From: UBA1181 sp963626555
Lineage (GTDB): Bacteria > Bacteroidota > Bacteroidia > Bacteroidales > Paludibacteraceae
Length of the DNA: 64,000 nucleotides
NCBI GenBank assembly: GCA_963626555.1
Contig: CAVFXQ010000008.1
Span: 3,750 to 67,749, forward strand
Direction of reading: 5' to 3'
Shown here: one piece after another, positions 54,906 to 64,000 of the stretch
Layout of the letters: the number at the start of each line of letters is the position of its first letter
How positions within the stretch are numbered: position 1 is the stretch's first letter
Notes under the pieces: generated by a model
The model's database searches: none
What the model was told of the DNA's origin: nothing
What the model saw: only the letters and a program-made list of their open reading frames with translations
Made by a program: the position numbers and the translations under genes

Positions 54906-56819
54906 TTGATAAAATATATCATTCGCATATTTATATTTGTTTTTTCTCTTTCTGTTTTTGCGGAGACGAATGGTCGTCTGCTTGATGAGGTGAAAGTGGA
55001 AGCAGAAAAGAATGCAGTGGGTGAGAAACCTTTCTCGCAAGGGGCAGAATGGAAGGTGCCCGAGGCGGTGAAGACACAGATGGAAACTTCTACATTGTCT
55101 GATCTGCTCACCCGAACGACACCTATATTCATAAAGGAGTCTGGCAACGGTATGTTGGCAACTATCTCGATGCGAGGGACTTCCGCATCGCATACCAATG
55201 TCAATTGGGAGGGCGTCAATATCAATTCGAAGACGATGGGGCAGGTGGATTTCAATCAAATGCCTCTCTTTTTTTTTGACAAGGTAGGAGTTTATCCTGG
55301 AGGGGAAAGCTCTGTCTTTGGCAATGGCTCGATTGGAGGCGCAATCAATCTACAGAGTGAAAGAAACTTTCGAGACACCTTTCGTTTGCAACTCCATTCA
55401 ACATACGGTTCAAACAACTCTCTTTTTGAAGGATTGAAGATGGTGGTGGGCGAGGAGCATGTACACTCGCATACAGCTTTTTTCTATCGAAGGTCTGACA
55501 ATGATTTTAAGTTTGATTATCGAGGAGAAACGCAACGACAGAAAAATGCGTCGTTCTATGATTATGGTATTTTGGAAGACCTCTCCATCCGATTGAAGAA
55601 GAAGTCGATTCTGTCGGGACATCTCTGGCACACCTTTTATGATCGGGAGATTCAGCCGATGATGCAACAGAATAACGACTCTTCGAAGTATGAAACTATC
55701 TCCAATCGTTCGTCCAGAGTGATTGTAGAATATGCCAATTTATCGCCCTATACTTGGAAAATACGAGGAGGATGGATGGGAGATGATCAAGTTTATGAGA
55801 AAGATACGATTGCAACGGACACTTGGTTGGCTCAGACTACCGTGGAACATGATTGGTTTCCCAGCGATTATCTGAAGATACGCGTGAAGGTGGGGTATGA
55901 GTTTCAAGCAATTATACCGCATGTCTATGCCTATCTTACCAACGAGACGGAGTATAGACACACAGCGTATGTTTTGACAAAATATGATTTGCTCAGCCGT
56001 TGGCAATTGACGCTAAATCTGCGGAAAGAGTATGTTTCGCATACAGATGTGCCTTTTGCACCTTCCGCAGGATTGTCGTTTGCATTGTTGAAGAAAGAAC
56101 GACAGCAACTTTCACTTTCCGTGAACTATTCAAAAAATGTGAATGTGCCTTCTCTGAATGACAAATATTGGGGATTGATGGGCAATCGAGATTTGCAGAC
56201 GGAGGATGGAAATAACATTGAAATGGGGTTGAAATATGGTTTGTCAGTGAGGAAATATGCGTTGAAATTTCAAGGAAGTATCTATCGCAACAATGTCAAA
56301 AATTGGATTCTATGGATACCAAGAGGAAATGTTTGGAAGCCGTTGAACATTGCGAGAGTCAAGGCAAAAGGAATAGAGCTTTCTGTGGAGCAGAGTGTTG
56401 AGGCGAAAGACAAGGGAATACATTTGCTGGCAAATTATGCGTTCAATCATACGGAGGTGAAGGAGGGGTTTGCGGAGATGAAGCCTTTCGTAGGTCAACA
56501 GGTGGCGTTGATTCCAGAACATACATTGTCGGCGACGTTGTGGGGAAACGTGCGACATTTTAACTGTTCTATTTTAGGAAAGTATGTGGGAGAACGACAT
56601 TCGTCCGACATTTTTGACATTTTAAAAGCCTACTTCGTGGTAAACGTGATAGCAGACTATGAGTTCCATTTTAAGAGTAAAAAGAAAAAAAATCTTTTAG
56701 TGTTGGATGTTGGCGGTCAGGTGAACAATATTTTCGGAAGAGAGTATCAAGTAATGCCGTTTAGGGCAATGCCAAAGCAAAATTTTGTTATATTTGCAAA
56801 GTTTTTGGTGTCTAAATAA
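54906..56819 (+). CDS. btuB: TonB-dependent outer-membrane receptor, BtuB-like
   Basis: 637 residues from a TTG start; no ATG exists between the upstream in-frame stop at 54891 and this codon, and the start gives a good signal peptide (about 1-18, VFA before ETNG). LLDEVKVEAEK acts as a TonB-box-like segment. The plug domain (about 45-150) has the motif ATISMRGTSASHTNVNWEGVNIN and VYPGGESSVFGNGSIGGAINL. The remainder is a ~22-strand beta-barrel. There is no CarboxypepD_reg domain, and the length is near BtuB (~614), unlike the ~1000-residue SusC type. Substrate assignment to corrinoids rests on the neighbouring BtuG-like lipoprotein. Confidence 0.75.
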   Translation: MIKYIIRIFIFVFSLSVFAETNGRLLDEVKVEAEKNAVGEKPFSQGAEWKVPEAVKTQMETSTLSDLLTRTTPIFIKESGNGMLATISMRGTSASHTNVNWEGVNINSKTMGQVDFNQMPLFFFDKVGVYPGGESSVFGNGSIGGAINLQSERNFRDTFRLQLHSTYGSNNSLFEGLKMVVGEEHVHSHTAFFYRRSDNDFKFDYRGETQRQKNASFYDYGILEDLSIRLKKKSILSGHLWHTFYDREIQPMMQQNNDSSKYETISNRSSRVIVEYANLSPYTWKIRGGWMGDDQVYEKDTIATDTWLAQTTVEHDWFPSDYLKIRVKVGYEFQAIIPHVYAYLTNETEYRHTAYVLTKYDLLSRWQLTLNLRKEYVSHTDVPFAPSAGLSFALLKKERQQLSLSVNYSKNVNVPSLNDKYWGLMGNRDLQTEDGNNIEMGLKYGLSVRKYALKFQGSIYRNNVKNWILWIPRGNVWKPLNIARVKAKGIELSVEQSVEAKDKGIHLLANYAFNHTEVKEGFAEMKPFVGQQVALIPEHTLSATLWGNVRHFNCSILGKYVGERHSSDIFDILKAYFVVNVIADYEFHFKSKKKKNLLVLDVGGQVNNIFGREYQVMPFRAMPKQNFVIFAKFLVSK

Positions 56820-56957
56820 CAGACGGCGGTCTGTGAACCAGAAACTTGAAGGAAAAGAAGAGTGGTTTTCAGGATGTTGACAAGTCTTGTCAGACTCCAG
56901 TCCGCTTCGAGCAGAGGTGCGCTGAACATCAATTCAGGAAACATAAATAATATTCAA
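56820..56957 (+). other. Structured spacer between receptor and beta-propeller genes
   Basis: 138 bases without a recognisable gene. It holds short inverted repeats: GACAAG-T-CTTGTC (about 56879-56891) and CTGAA-CATCAA-TTCAG (about 56923-56938). No cobalamin-riboswitch B12 box was found. An in-frame ATG at 56862 would extend the next protein by 32 non-signal residues and is not accepted. Confidence 0.4.
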
Positions 56958-58073
56958 ATGAAAAAAAATTACAGATTAGCAGTAGGACTATTGCTTTCAG
57001 TGGCATTGTTCTCATGTAGTAAAGATGACGATGATTCTGAGAAGAATGGTCAAAGTGTGGGTTATGAGTATGAGACCTTGATCATCAACCAAGGAAACTA
57101 CAGTGAGTCAAATGGAAGTATCTCATTGTGGAAAAACAATCAAGTAGTGAACCAAGTGTATGAGAACGCTAACGGAGGAGAAAAGTTGGCCTCTATCATA
57201 GAGTCGGCAGTAGACTGTGGCACGTCGTGGGCTTTGTTGTGCAACAATGCGGATAAAATCGAGTGGGTTGACAAGTCAACTTTCCAGAGTGTGGGGGTGT
57301 TGACAGGCGTTAAAACTCCACGTTATGGAGTGGTGAAAGATGGCTATTTGTATGTAACCTCTGTAACCGATTGGTATGGAAGCGATGGAAACGTATACAA
57401 AATCAACTTGAATAGCAAGAAGATAGAGGTGACTATTCCAGTGAAGGGACAGCCAGAGGGACTAATTGAGAACGATGGTTCTCTTTATGTAGCCACTGCG
57501 TGGGCTTACAATTCAGCGACATATAGCAACGACTCAACGGGTGTCGCTGTGATATCGGAAGGCGACAATACGGTGGTTTATTATGGAAGCGCAGTCGTCT
57601 CTGGTGCTGTTTCAAGACACATTGCGAAAGCTGCTAATGGCAATATCTACTTGTCAGTTTCCTCTTACTATGAAGGCAATAAAGGACTCTACCAATTGTC
57701 TGAAAATGACGGAGTTAAAACATTGACAAACCACATTGCTTTGGAAGGTTTGAACTACGCTGGACATATCTACATCGTTGACAATACCGTTTACTACCTT
57801 ACAACCGACAATCAGTATGGCGGAGCAGGTGCGGCAGACGAGAATAATAGTGTTGTTGCCTACAATTTGGAAAGTGCAACTTCTACGAAAGTGGCGACAG
57901 GAAATGGATTCTATGGCTTTGGCATCAATCCCAAAACTTTGGAAATTTACACCGCCAATTCAGAAGGTTTCGTAACCAACAGTATTTTCTACCTTTTCAA
58001 GAATGGTTCTGCTGTTGAGACAGGCGAACAATTGGCAGGAGTAGGTGCTTGTCGTTTCTATTTCCCTAATTGA
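56958..58073 (+). CDS. Surface lipoprotein with YncE-like beta-propeller (BtuG-like, DUF5074)
   Basis: 371 residues from ATG 56958. The lipoprotein signal ends in LFSC (Cys20), followed by SKDDDDSEKNG, an acidic stretch after the lipidated Cys that in Bacteroidota favours surface exposure. The rest is a repeated beta-propeller pattern (for example VVKDGYLYVTSVTDWYGSDGNVYKIN, NDGSLYVATAWAY, ANGNIYLSVSSYY, VDNTVYYLTTDNQYGGAG). Known BtuG proteins are such lipoproteins encoded beside btuB and bind B12 with extremely high affinity as the lid of BtuB. The pair here fits this arrangement. Alternative: another nutrient receptor's binding lipoprotein. Confidence 0.75.
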   Translation: MKKNYRLAVGLLLSVALFSCSKDDDDSEKNGQSVGYEYETLIINQGNYSESNGSISLWKNNQVVNQVYENANGGEKLASIIESAVDCGTSWALLCNNADKIEWVDKSTFQSVGVLTGVKTPRYGVVKDGYLYVTSVTDWYGSDGNVYKINLNSKKIEVTIPVKGQPEGLIENDGSLYVATAWAYNSATYSNDSTGVAVISEGDNTVVYYGSAVVSGAVSRHIAKAANGNIYLSVSSYYEGNKGLYQLSENDGVKTLTNHIALEGLNYAGHIYIVDNTVYYLTTDNQYGGAGAADENNSVVAYNLESATSTKVATGNGFYGFGINPKTLEIYTANSEGFVTNSIFYLFKNGSAVETGEQLAGVGACRFYFPN

Positions 58074-58120
58074 GAATATGCGTTAAGGTAGGCTAGGAAT
58101 TTAATAAACATATAGAAGGG

Positions 58121-58168
58121 AAACCACGAGTTCTGTAAGGAGCTTGTGGTTTTCTTGTGTTTTTTTAT
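58121..58168 (+). terminator. Terminator after the beta-propeller lipoprotein gene
   Basis: AAACCACGAG (58121-58130) pairs with CTTGTGGTTT (58143-58152), 10 bp with one G-U, around a 12-base loop. T-rich sequence follows to 58168. Confidence 0.8.
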
Positions 58169-58203
58169 TTCTTAAAAAATGCAAATTTTTGATTCCGTTT
58201 TAT

Positions 58204-58211
58204 TACATTTG
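58204..58211 (+). promoter_or_regulatory. -7 box for the GH8 protein gene
   Basis: TACATTTG matches TAnnTTTG, 40 bases before the ATG at 58252. A TTTG lies 12 bases upstream, closer than the usual 19. Confidence 0.4.
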
Positions 58212-58251
58212 CCTCGTGTAGTGTATTTAGTATAAATGGGTTTACGAAAAT

Positions 58252-61200
58252 ATGGAAACCATGAATAAAACGATAATGAGATTATTTGCGACTTGTGCTT
58301 TTGCACTTGGCGTAACGTTGCAGGTGTGCGCTGTGAAAGTGCATATCAACTCGGGTAATCCAGCCTATCCGTTTCCTCAGTTCTTGCCGTACACCTATGG
58401 GTCAAGCCATAGTTTAGGTAATTTGGCTACGCAGAATGCTGAGGGTGTATGTCATGCGGAGATGGAGCAGGATATTCGTGATGCCTACCAGGTGCATGCC
58501 AATGAGTTTGTAACAACGGGCGAAAGTTGGGGAGGTTACGACTATCTGTGGACACCTTACAAATCGGCTTACGATTGTACAGAAGGCGATGGATATGCGT
58601 TGTTGGCTGCCGCCTATATGGCTGATGTTGTAACCTTCAATGGATATTGGATGTGTACCCACGACAAGCGAAGAAATAGAACGAAAAAGTATGCCGATTG
58701 TTCGGATGTTGCGATGGATTATGGCTATGGTCCATTTGCGATTGGAGATCACGGCGCAGGAGGAAACACCGCTGCCGACGGTGATGTCGATGTCGCATTG
58801 GCACTCTATGTGGCTTATAAGCAGTGGGGTGAGTTTATGCGCAAACCAGACGGAACGATTCTGAATGATGCGTGTGGAAATCCAATCTCCTACAAAGAGG
58901 CGATGATTGAGGTGATTCGTGGTTTGGTTGCTATGAGTACCAAATTTCCAACGGAGAATCCTATGCGTGTCAACACAGGTATGATTGGTTTGGACGGTTA
59001 TCCTAAGGGAGGAGATACCTGGAATGAGCAAACTACCTATTCTACGGATAACAAGATGGCGTTGGCAGAAGATTATAGTATCTTTGATATGACGAAAAAT
59101 GGTCTTCCTTCCGATGTGAAGACGACCATTGCCAAGGGAACGTTGATTTATCCTGAGTTTGGAAGCGGAGACAAGCAGCATGTGGATTACAATGCGCCAG
59201 CCTATTACCGAGAGTTCTGGGAGTTGTTCGAGCAGATTGCCGAAGAGGAGGGAATTCCGAATTTTGAGATTGAACAATTCAAACGTGGGGAGGCGTCTTC
59301 GGATTGGCAAATCGGAGAGTTGCTCAAGCAGAGCCCATATTCTGTTCCTACGGCGGGTTGGGTGGCTATTGACAAAGACAACAAATGTACCTTCACCAAC
59401 TTCAATCAAGGTGAGGATTATCGTCACTCCTGGCGTACGTTGTCTAATTATGTATGGCATGGAAATCCATCGCTCACTTGGGATCCTACCACACACAAAG
59501 CCAATGCCGGTTCTAATACCTTTGAGTATGATGCATGCGTAAGAATGGCGAAGTGGATGAACGACCCTTCTAACTGGAAAATGACGGACACAGGTTATAT
59601 TTGTATTGATTATGGTTCTGTGAAAAATGTGCCGTATAGTGGTCCTGCAACTATTCGTTGGCAGAATGACCCTAATACAGGATTGCCAACTGCAGGACAA
59701 GATTTCTACTGTTCTTTAAGTATGCAGACAGGTACGGGATCTTTCGCAGCCATTGGCGCACAAGATTATGAGTTGATGGGATTGGCATACCGCGAGTGTA
59801 ACATCAAATGGGATACGAAAGGAGATGCAACAGGTATTGATGTTCCTGCTGGTGAAGAGTGTAATTTAGGAAAAACCTCTAATTATATGCACGGTTGGGC
59901 TCGTCAGTTGGGTATGATGGCGTTGTCAGGAAACTATCATGCGCCCTCTGCGATGAATGGTGGGGCAAATATGAAAATCTATCGCGCTATCAAAGACAGT
60001 GTAACCTATTGTTACACAGGAGATACCATTACCTATTTGTTGGATTATCGTAACTACGGATCAGTTGATGCGACTGGAGTTAAGATTGTGGAGCGAGTGC
60101 CGCAAGACTTCATCGTTACGGAGGTGAAGAATGGCGGTACTTATGATAAAGCATCTCATACAATCACCTGGAACATCGGAAGTGTCAAAGGATATCACAG
60201 TGATGGCAATGAGGCAGGAGCAGCGTTGAATAAGACGAATGCTAATTTCAAAGCCACGATTGGACAAGTCTCTTATCGTGCTAAAGCGGGAGCAGAGGCA
60301 TCGGGGCGCTACTGCACGACAGCGGAAATTACTTGTACGAATGGAGCAGGATGGACTTCCAACGAATATCCAAACTACATTACGGCAACAATGCAGCGCA
60401 ACTGCGTGGATGTGGTGAAGCGTTCACTTAAGATTGAAAAGTCGGTTGATCGTGCAAAAATCAATCCAGGTAATGCTGCCACATATACAATTAATTTTGA
60501 GAACAGCTCGGAGGCAGGATGGATTGATGGTGGTCGTCCGCGTGTGAATGTTTCGTGGGCATTCGAAGACCAAGGCAATCAAGCAGGAATGAAGATTCGT
60601 CTGTTCAATGATGCGATTGAATCATATATCAATTATGGAAACTATCGAATCTCATATTACCTGTTTGACGCATCAGTTACTGGACTTGGAAATGGCGGAT
60701 GGGCTGCCAACTCATCCATTTATGAGGGAGGAAAAAAAGAAGGTGTGACACTTAGCCACGAAGATGTCGTAGAAGGCTCGGATGAGAAAGGAAAGTGGAA
60801 TCAAAGATTGATGATACAATTCGCACCGCTTTTCGTAACGACAACGATGGTCACCTCTTGGAATACAGGAAATCCAAACTGTACGATCCACAAGGGAGGC
60901 GATTATCCTCTGCGTGGCGTTTGGTTGGTGAACGGAAACAATTATAGCGATAAAGTCGTTTGGTCGGATGACTGGTCGTATGGCGCAAAATATAAAGACG
61001 CAGATGGTGGCAACTACTACCCAATCACACCATCATGGCAGAAATTGGATGAAAATGGAAAAACCATTGAAGAACCAATCAACAAATGGTTGACCTGCGG
61101 TTGTACAGAGTCTGACATAACAGTAGACAATATCTTGGTGGAAGAGTATGACGGATATGTATGGCGTCGTATTTTGGGTAACGGACCAATGGCAGGTCGT

Positions 61201-64000
61201 GATGTTGAGAATGTCTATGTGCGTGATACCTTGCCAAAGGGGTTGACGTTCGGAGATTTCCTCACAGACTGTCCGTTGGAAGATATGGGGGCAACGCTCA
61301 GACATTACACTATCGATGATGGACGAGAGGTGGTTGAATGGTATAGTCCGAAGATGCAGGTGAAACAGAAAGGAACGATTAAGTATAGTGCGACGGTCAA
61401 CTTCCCTTCTGGCGCAGAGTGTATTACGGACGATGAGGATATCATTAACACCGCATATATCATGGCAGACAAGAATTCGCAAATCGGAGACACTGCCAAG
61501 ATTACGGTGACTTGTGCAAAGGTGCCAGACCCTATCGTGCCAACGACCTTAAAAAAGACGGCAGACAAAGAGAAATACGCTGTGGGTGATGATATCACAT
61601 ATACAATTGAATATGAACAAACACATGGTTCTATCTTCGACGACGCTGCTAAAGACTATTCAAGCGATTGGACGAATACAGGAAATGTAACCAATGCTTC
61701 AGGCGTGTTGTCGATTGGTCAAGGCGGTAACGCTCAGTTTGATTATTCAAAATCAAAGAACCTCTTTGTTACTCTTCACGCATCTATGAATAGAGGAAGT
61801 TCTACCAGAGATTCGGAAACTATCTTCTACTTCAGAAACGATATGAAGATTGGATTCTATCTGAACTACGACGGAGGAGCGGCTTTGGTAATCAATGCTT
61901 ATAAAGGCAATACGCTGATTAAGAGTGCAGATATTGTGTCGAAGAAATCTGAGTTTGATTTGAAATTTGATATCAACGAAGACATTATCCGTGTTTGGTT
62001 GGATAAAGACACATCAACGATTGCAGGATTCACTGTGGATGAGGGTGTCTCTACCGATGAAGGTTATTTCGGCATCCAAGCACCAGCTAATGGATCTTGT
62101 ACAATTTCAAAGATACACGTCCACACCGATTATGCATACAATCTTTCTATTCGCGATATCAAGCCAGAGGAAATTGATTTTGTTGAGGCTGACAGTGACG
62201 GAAAATTGGTAGATGGCGAAATCGTTTGGACGTTTGAACAAGGAAAAGCAAATCCAATTCCATTTGGCAAAGAATATACTGTAACGTGGACAGGAACGGT
62301 GAAGGTTTGTGACGAATCTATCATCAACATTGCTTACGTTCAATTGATGGGACACGATGATAGTGAGATTCGTGCGCAAGCCGTCAGCGAGTGTGGTGAG
62401 GTGGGTTGTGATTTAACAAAGGTGACGCTTGCATTAGACGATGAAACTTTGTGTGAGGGAGACTCAACCATTTTACGAGCAACTGCTACTGAAAAGGGAT
62501 CCTATGTCTATACCTACTATTTAGATGATGAGAAAATAGCATCCTCTAAGTATGACACATTGATTGTCAAGACAGGTGGAAAATATAAAGTCGTTGTGAC
62601 GAGTTCAACAGATGAGACCTGCACGAAGACCAGTTCTGCGGTAACATTGAAGGTGAATGAAAATCCTACGGGAAAGAACTATGATTTCGGCACGGTATGT
62701 AAGAATCAGGCTTTCTCGCAAAATGCAGAGTTCTCGCAGTTGGCACTCTTTGCTGTGGCTCAGATGATTTTAGGTCATCAGATCAGATGGTATTATCCTG
62801 ATGGCGAAGAAATTGGAGATTTCTCTGAGATTCCGAATATTATCAACGTGCCAGCTTTAACTCCAGGTTTGTACGACTATCGGATGTTGAATATAGAAAC
62901 GAAGACAGGCTGTAAGAGTGACTCGTTCCATATCACATTCACGATTGCCGATACCGCCAGCATTTCGTTGAAAGACGAAACTATTTGTGAGAATACGAAA
63001 TCGGCATTAGACCCTGGCGCAAGTGAAGATGCCAAGGATGTTTGGAAGTATGAGTGGAGCGATGGAAGTACAGACCAAGTGCTAAAGACCGCAACAGCAG
63101 GTGTTTATACTGTGAATGTTACAAATAGTGCAGGATGTGTCAGCACAGCCTCTGCTGAGGTGAAAGTACAGGCAGAGTTGGAGGTGGACTTAGGTGGAGA
63201 CACGACCGTGTGCAAGGCTTCTCTTCCATATACAATCAAGCCAGCGTCGGAGTATGACTCTTACGAGTGGAATGATGGTTCGACGGAGTCAACGCTCTCG
63301 GTAGATGAAGCAGGAACTTACTCTGTGAAAGTAACAAAAGGACTATGCTCGGGTGAACAATCTGTTGAGGTGAAAGTTTCAGAGGTTGCGAATCCGACAG
63401 GAACATTTACGGTTTCCTATCTGATAAGCGATTCTACGAAGACGGGAACATTCGACAAGACGTTGGGTGAGATGGATCCAACCTATTTGGATAGATTAGA
63501 TGACGCATCTCATTATGTTCTCTACGGAAAACTCATCTACAAGTGGTATGACGAGGATATGAATTTGTTGGATGGAGAACCTATACCTACGATGCCTGCA
63601 GATAGAAAGAGTACGGAACTAACCTACTATGTTACGGTAGAGAACGTGTATGGATGTGTCTCCGAGCCTATGAAGATAACCGTTCCGATTATTGGTGTGC
63701 CATATCCAAAGGCTGAAGATGTAGCTTATTGTGTGGGCGAAACGGCTGAAGCATTGAGTGCTGAGGCATCTGAAGGTGATGATCCAAGTGTTGAATACAT
63801 ATTGCAGTGGTATGATGCGGATGGAAAACTGATAGGAGAAAAATCTCCGACGCCATCTACAGAGGCTGCTGGTGCAACTGTTTATTATGTGTCTCAAAAA
63901 TCAACAGGCACAGATGCTGCTGAGAGTGGAAAACGAAAAGTCACCGTTAGCGTCTACGGCGTAGCCACTCCAGACACCACGGGCAACCGCTACGACTACT
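58252..64000 (+). CDS. Very large secreted protein with N-terminal GH8 glycosidase domain (partial, runs off the window)
   Basis: The frame is open from ATG 58252 (alternative ATG 58261) to the window end, at least 1916 residues. Signal peptide about 1-27. Residues about 35-450 match glycoside hydrolase family 8: CTEGDGYALLAAAYMAD (general-acid Glu111) and NTAADGDVDVALAL (Asp176, the conserved ring-distorting Asp), as in CelA-type endoglucanases, chitosanases and xylanases; substrate unknown. From about 580 come DUF11-like repeats (TITYLLDYRNYGSVDATGVKI; later PGNAATYTINFENS and YAVGDDITYTIEYEQ), then from about 1390 SprB/PKD-like modules (ETLCEGDSTIL, YEWSDGST, YEWNDGST). A T9SS sorting domain would be expected beyond the edge. 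Confidence 0.85.
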   Translation, partial: METMNKTIMRLFATCAFALGVTLQVCAVKVHINSGNPAYPFPQFLPYTYGSSHSLGNLATQNAEGVCHAEMEQDIRDAYQVHANEFVTTGESWGGYDYLWTPYKSAYDCTEGDGYALLAAAYMADVVTFNGYWMCTHDKRRNRTKKYADCSDVAMDYGYGPFAIGDHGAGGNTAADGDVDVALALYVAYKQWGEFMRKPDGTILNDACGNPISYKEAMIEVIRGLVAMSTKFPTENPMRVNTGMIGLDGYPKGGDTWNEQTTYSTDNKMALAEDYSIFDMTKNGLPSDVKTTIAKGTLIYPEFGSGDKQHVDYNAPAYYREFWELFEQIAEEEGIPNFEIEQFKRGEASSDWQIGELLKQSPYSVPTAGWVAIDKDNKCTFTNFNQGEDYRHSWRTLSNYVWHGNPSLTWDPTTHKANAGSNTFEYDACVRMAKWMNDPSNWKMTDTGYICIDYGSVKNVPYSGPATIRWQNDPNTGLPTAGQDFYCSLSMQTGTGSFAAIGAQDYELMGLAYRECNIKWDTKGDATGIDVPAGEECNLGKTSNYMHGWARQLGMMALSGNYHAPSAMNGGANMKIYRAIKDSVTYCYTGDTITYLLDYRNYGSVDATGVKIVERVPQDFIVTEVKNGGTYDKASHTITWNIGSVKGYHSDGNEAGAALNKTNANFKATIGQVSYRAKAGAEASGRYCTTAEITCTNGAGWTSNEYPNYITATMQRNCVDVVKRSLKIEKSVDRAKINPGNAATYTINFENSSEAGWIDGGRPRVNVSWAFEDQGNQAGMKIRLFNDAIESYINYGNYRISYYLFDASVTGLGNGGWAANSSIYEGGKKEGVTLSHEDVVEGSDEKGKWNQRLMIQFAPLFVTTTMVTSWNTGNPNCTIHKGGDYPLRGVWLVNGNNYSDKVVWSDDWSYGAKYKDADGGNYYPITPSWQKLDENGKTIEEPINKWLTCGCTESDITVDNILVEEYDGYVWRRILGNGPMAGRDVENVYVRDTLPKGLTFGDFLTDCPLEDMGATLRHYTIDDGREVVEWYSPKMQVKQKGTIKYSATVNFPSGAECITDDEDIINTAYIMADKNSQIGDTAKITVTCAKVPDPIVPTTLKKTADKEKYAVGDDITYTIEYEQTHGSIFDDAAKDYSSDWTNTGNVTNASGVLSIGQGGNAQFDYSKSKNLFVTLHASMNRGSSTRDSETIFYFRNDMKIGFYLNYDGGAALVINAYKGNTLIKSADIVSKKSEFDLKFDINEDIIRVWLDKDTSTIAGFTVDEGVSTDEGYFGIQAPANGSCTISKIHVHTDYAYNLSIRDIKPEEIDFVEADSDGKLVDGEIVWTFEQGKANPIPFGKEYTVTWTGTVKVCDESIINIAYVQLMGHDDSEIRAQAVSECGEVGCDLTKVTLALDDETLCEGDSTILRATATEKGSYVYTYYLDDEKIASSKYDTLIVKTGGKYKVVVTSSTDETCTKTSSAVTLKVNENPTGKNYDFGTVCKNQAFSQNAEFSQLALFAVAQMILGHQIRWYYPDGEEIGDFSEIPNIINVPALTPGLYDYRMLNIETKTGCKSDSFHITFTIADTASISLKDETICENTKSALDPGASEDAKDVWKYEWSDGSTDQVLKTATAGVYTVNVTNSAGCVSTASAEVKVQAELEVDLGGDTTVCKASLPYTIKPASEYDSYEWNDGSTESTLSVDEAGTYSVKVTKGLCSGEQSVEVKVSEVANPTGTFTVSYLISDSTKTGTFDKTLGEMDPTYLDRLDDASHYVLYGKLIYKWYDEDMNLLDGEPIPTMPADRKSTELTYYVTVENVYGCVSEPMKITVPIIGVPYPKAEDVAYCVGETAEALSAEASEGDDPSVEYILQWYDADGKLIGEKSPTPSTEAAGATVYYVSQKSTGTDAAESGKRKVTVSVYGVATPDTTGNRYDY

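Noticed and set aside
54662..55259. Minus-strand frames of 127-197 codons at the rhomboid/receptor junction
   Set aside because: They are antisense to the conserved rhomboid tail and receptor plug and carry no family signature.
56820..56957. Cobalamin riboswitch between receptor and lipoprotein genes
   Set aside because: Expected from context, but neither the B12 box nor the conserved core was found by reading. Only short unrelated hairpins are present.
58414..59700. Long open frame of 428 codons on the minus strand
   Set aside because: It lies entirely inside the GH8 protein gene, has no recognisable family and an implausible composition rich in Arg, His and Ile. It is the antisense shadow of the real gene.

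Overview
The window looks like a chromosomal segment from a member of the Bacteroidota, probably Bacteroidales. Three things point there. Secreted proteins carry type IX secretion (T9SS) sorting domains of both type A and type B (CHU_C). Promoters fit the Bacteroidota pattern TTTG-N19-TAnnTTTG. Housekeeping genes (AsnS, ArgS, HU, RsmG, tandem rhomboids) have a Bacteroidales flavour. Genus cannot be fixed from the sequence alone. No phage, insertion sequence, CRISPR array or rRNA was seen, and no gene-free stretch reaches 300 bases.

Left part (1-10.5 kb): the 3' end of an MBG/YDG-repeat surface protein, a YczE-like membrane protein, a T9SS type A cargo protein, and a Fic gene broken by two frameshifts. 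On the minus strand lies a ttcA - carAB - O-antigen ligase series in which the small and large subunits of carbamoyl-phosphate synthase are fused in one 1449-residue frame.

Centre (10.7-36.2 kb): one minus-strand gene of 25.5 kb encodes an 8503-residue secreted protein. It has a signal peptide, an N-terminal carbohydrate-binding-like domain interrupted by a 17-cysteine insert, about 90 tandem Ig-like repeats each bracketed by two cysteines, a PKD-like domain and a CHU_C sorting domain. It has its own consensus promoter and a strong terminator hairpin. A divergent consensus promoter drives a tRNA-Glu(CUC).

Right of centre (36.5-47.9 kb): a glutaminyl-cyclase-like lipoprotein, then an AT-rich, tightly overlapping polysaccharide cluster (polymerase/ligase-like protein, two acyltransferase-like proteins, two GT4 enzymes, a hexapeptide acetyltransferase, a TviB/WbpO-type UDP-sugar dehydrogenase, an ExoA-like GT2). 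After it come rsmG, pcm, an orphan FecE-like ABC ATPase behind a perfect 24-bp palindrome, and a serine-acetyltransferase-like protein. The Wzx-type flippase at 51.6 kb and the O-antigen ligase at 4 kb probably serve the same surface-glycan export system.

Right end (47.9-64 kb): argS-asnS and HU on the minus strand, the flippase, two rhomboid proteases, a BtuB-like TonB receptor followed by a BtuG-like beta-propeller lipoprotein (a probable corrinoid uptake pair), and the start of a very large secreted protein with an N-terminal glycoside hydrolase family 8 domain that runs off the window. The overall picture is a cell investing heavily in its surface: glycan synthesis, giant T9SS-exported repeat proteins and outer-membrane uptake.
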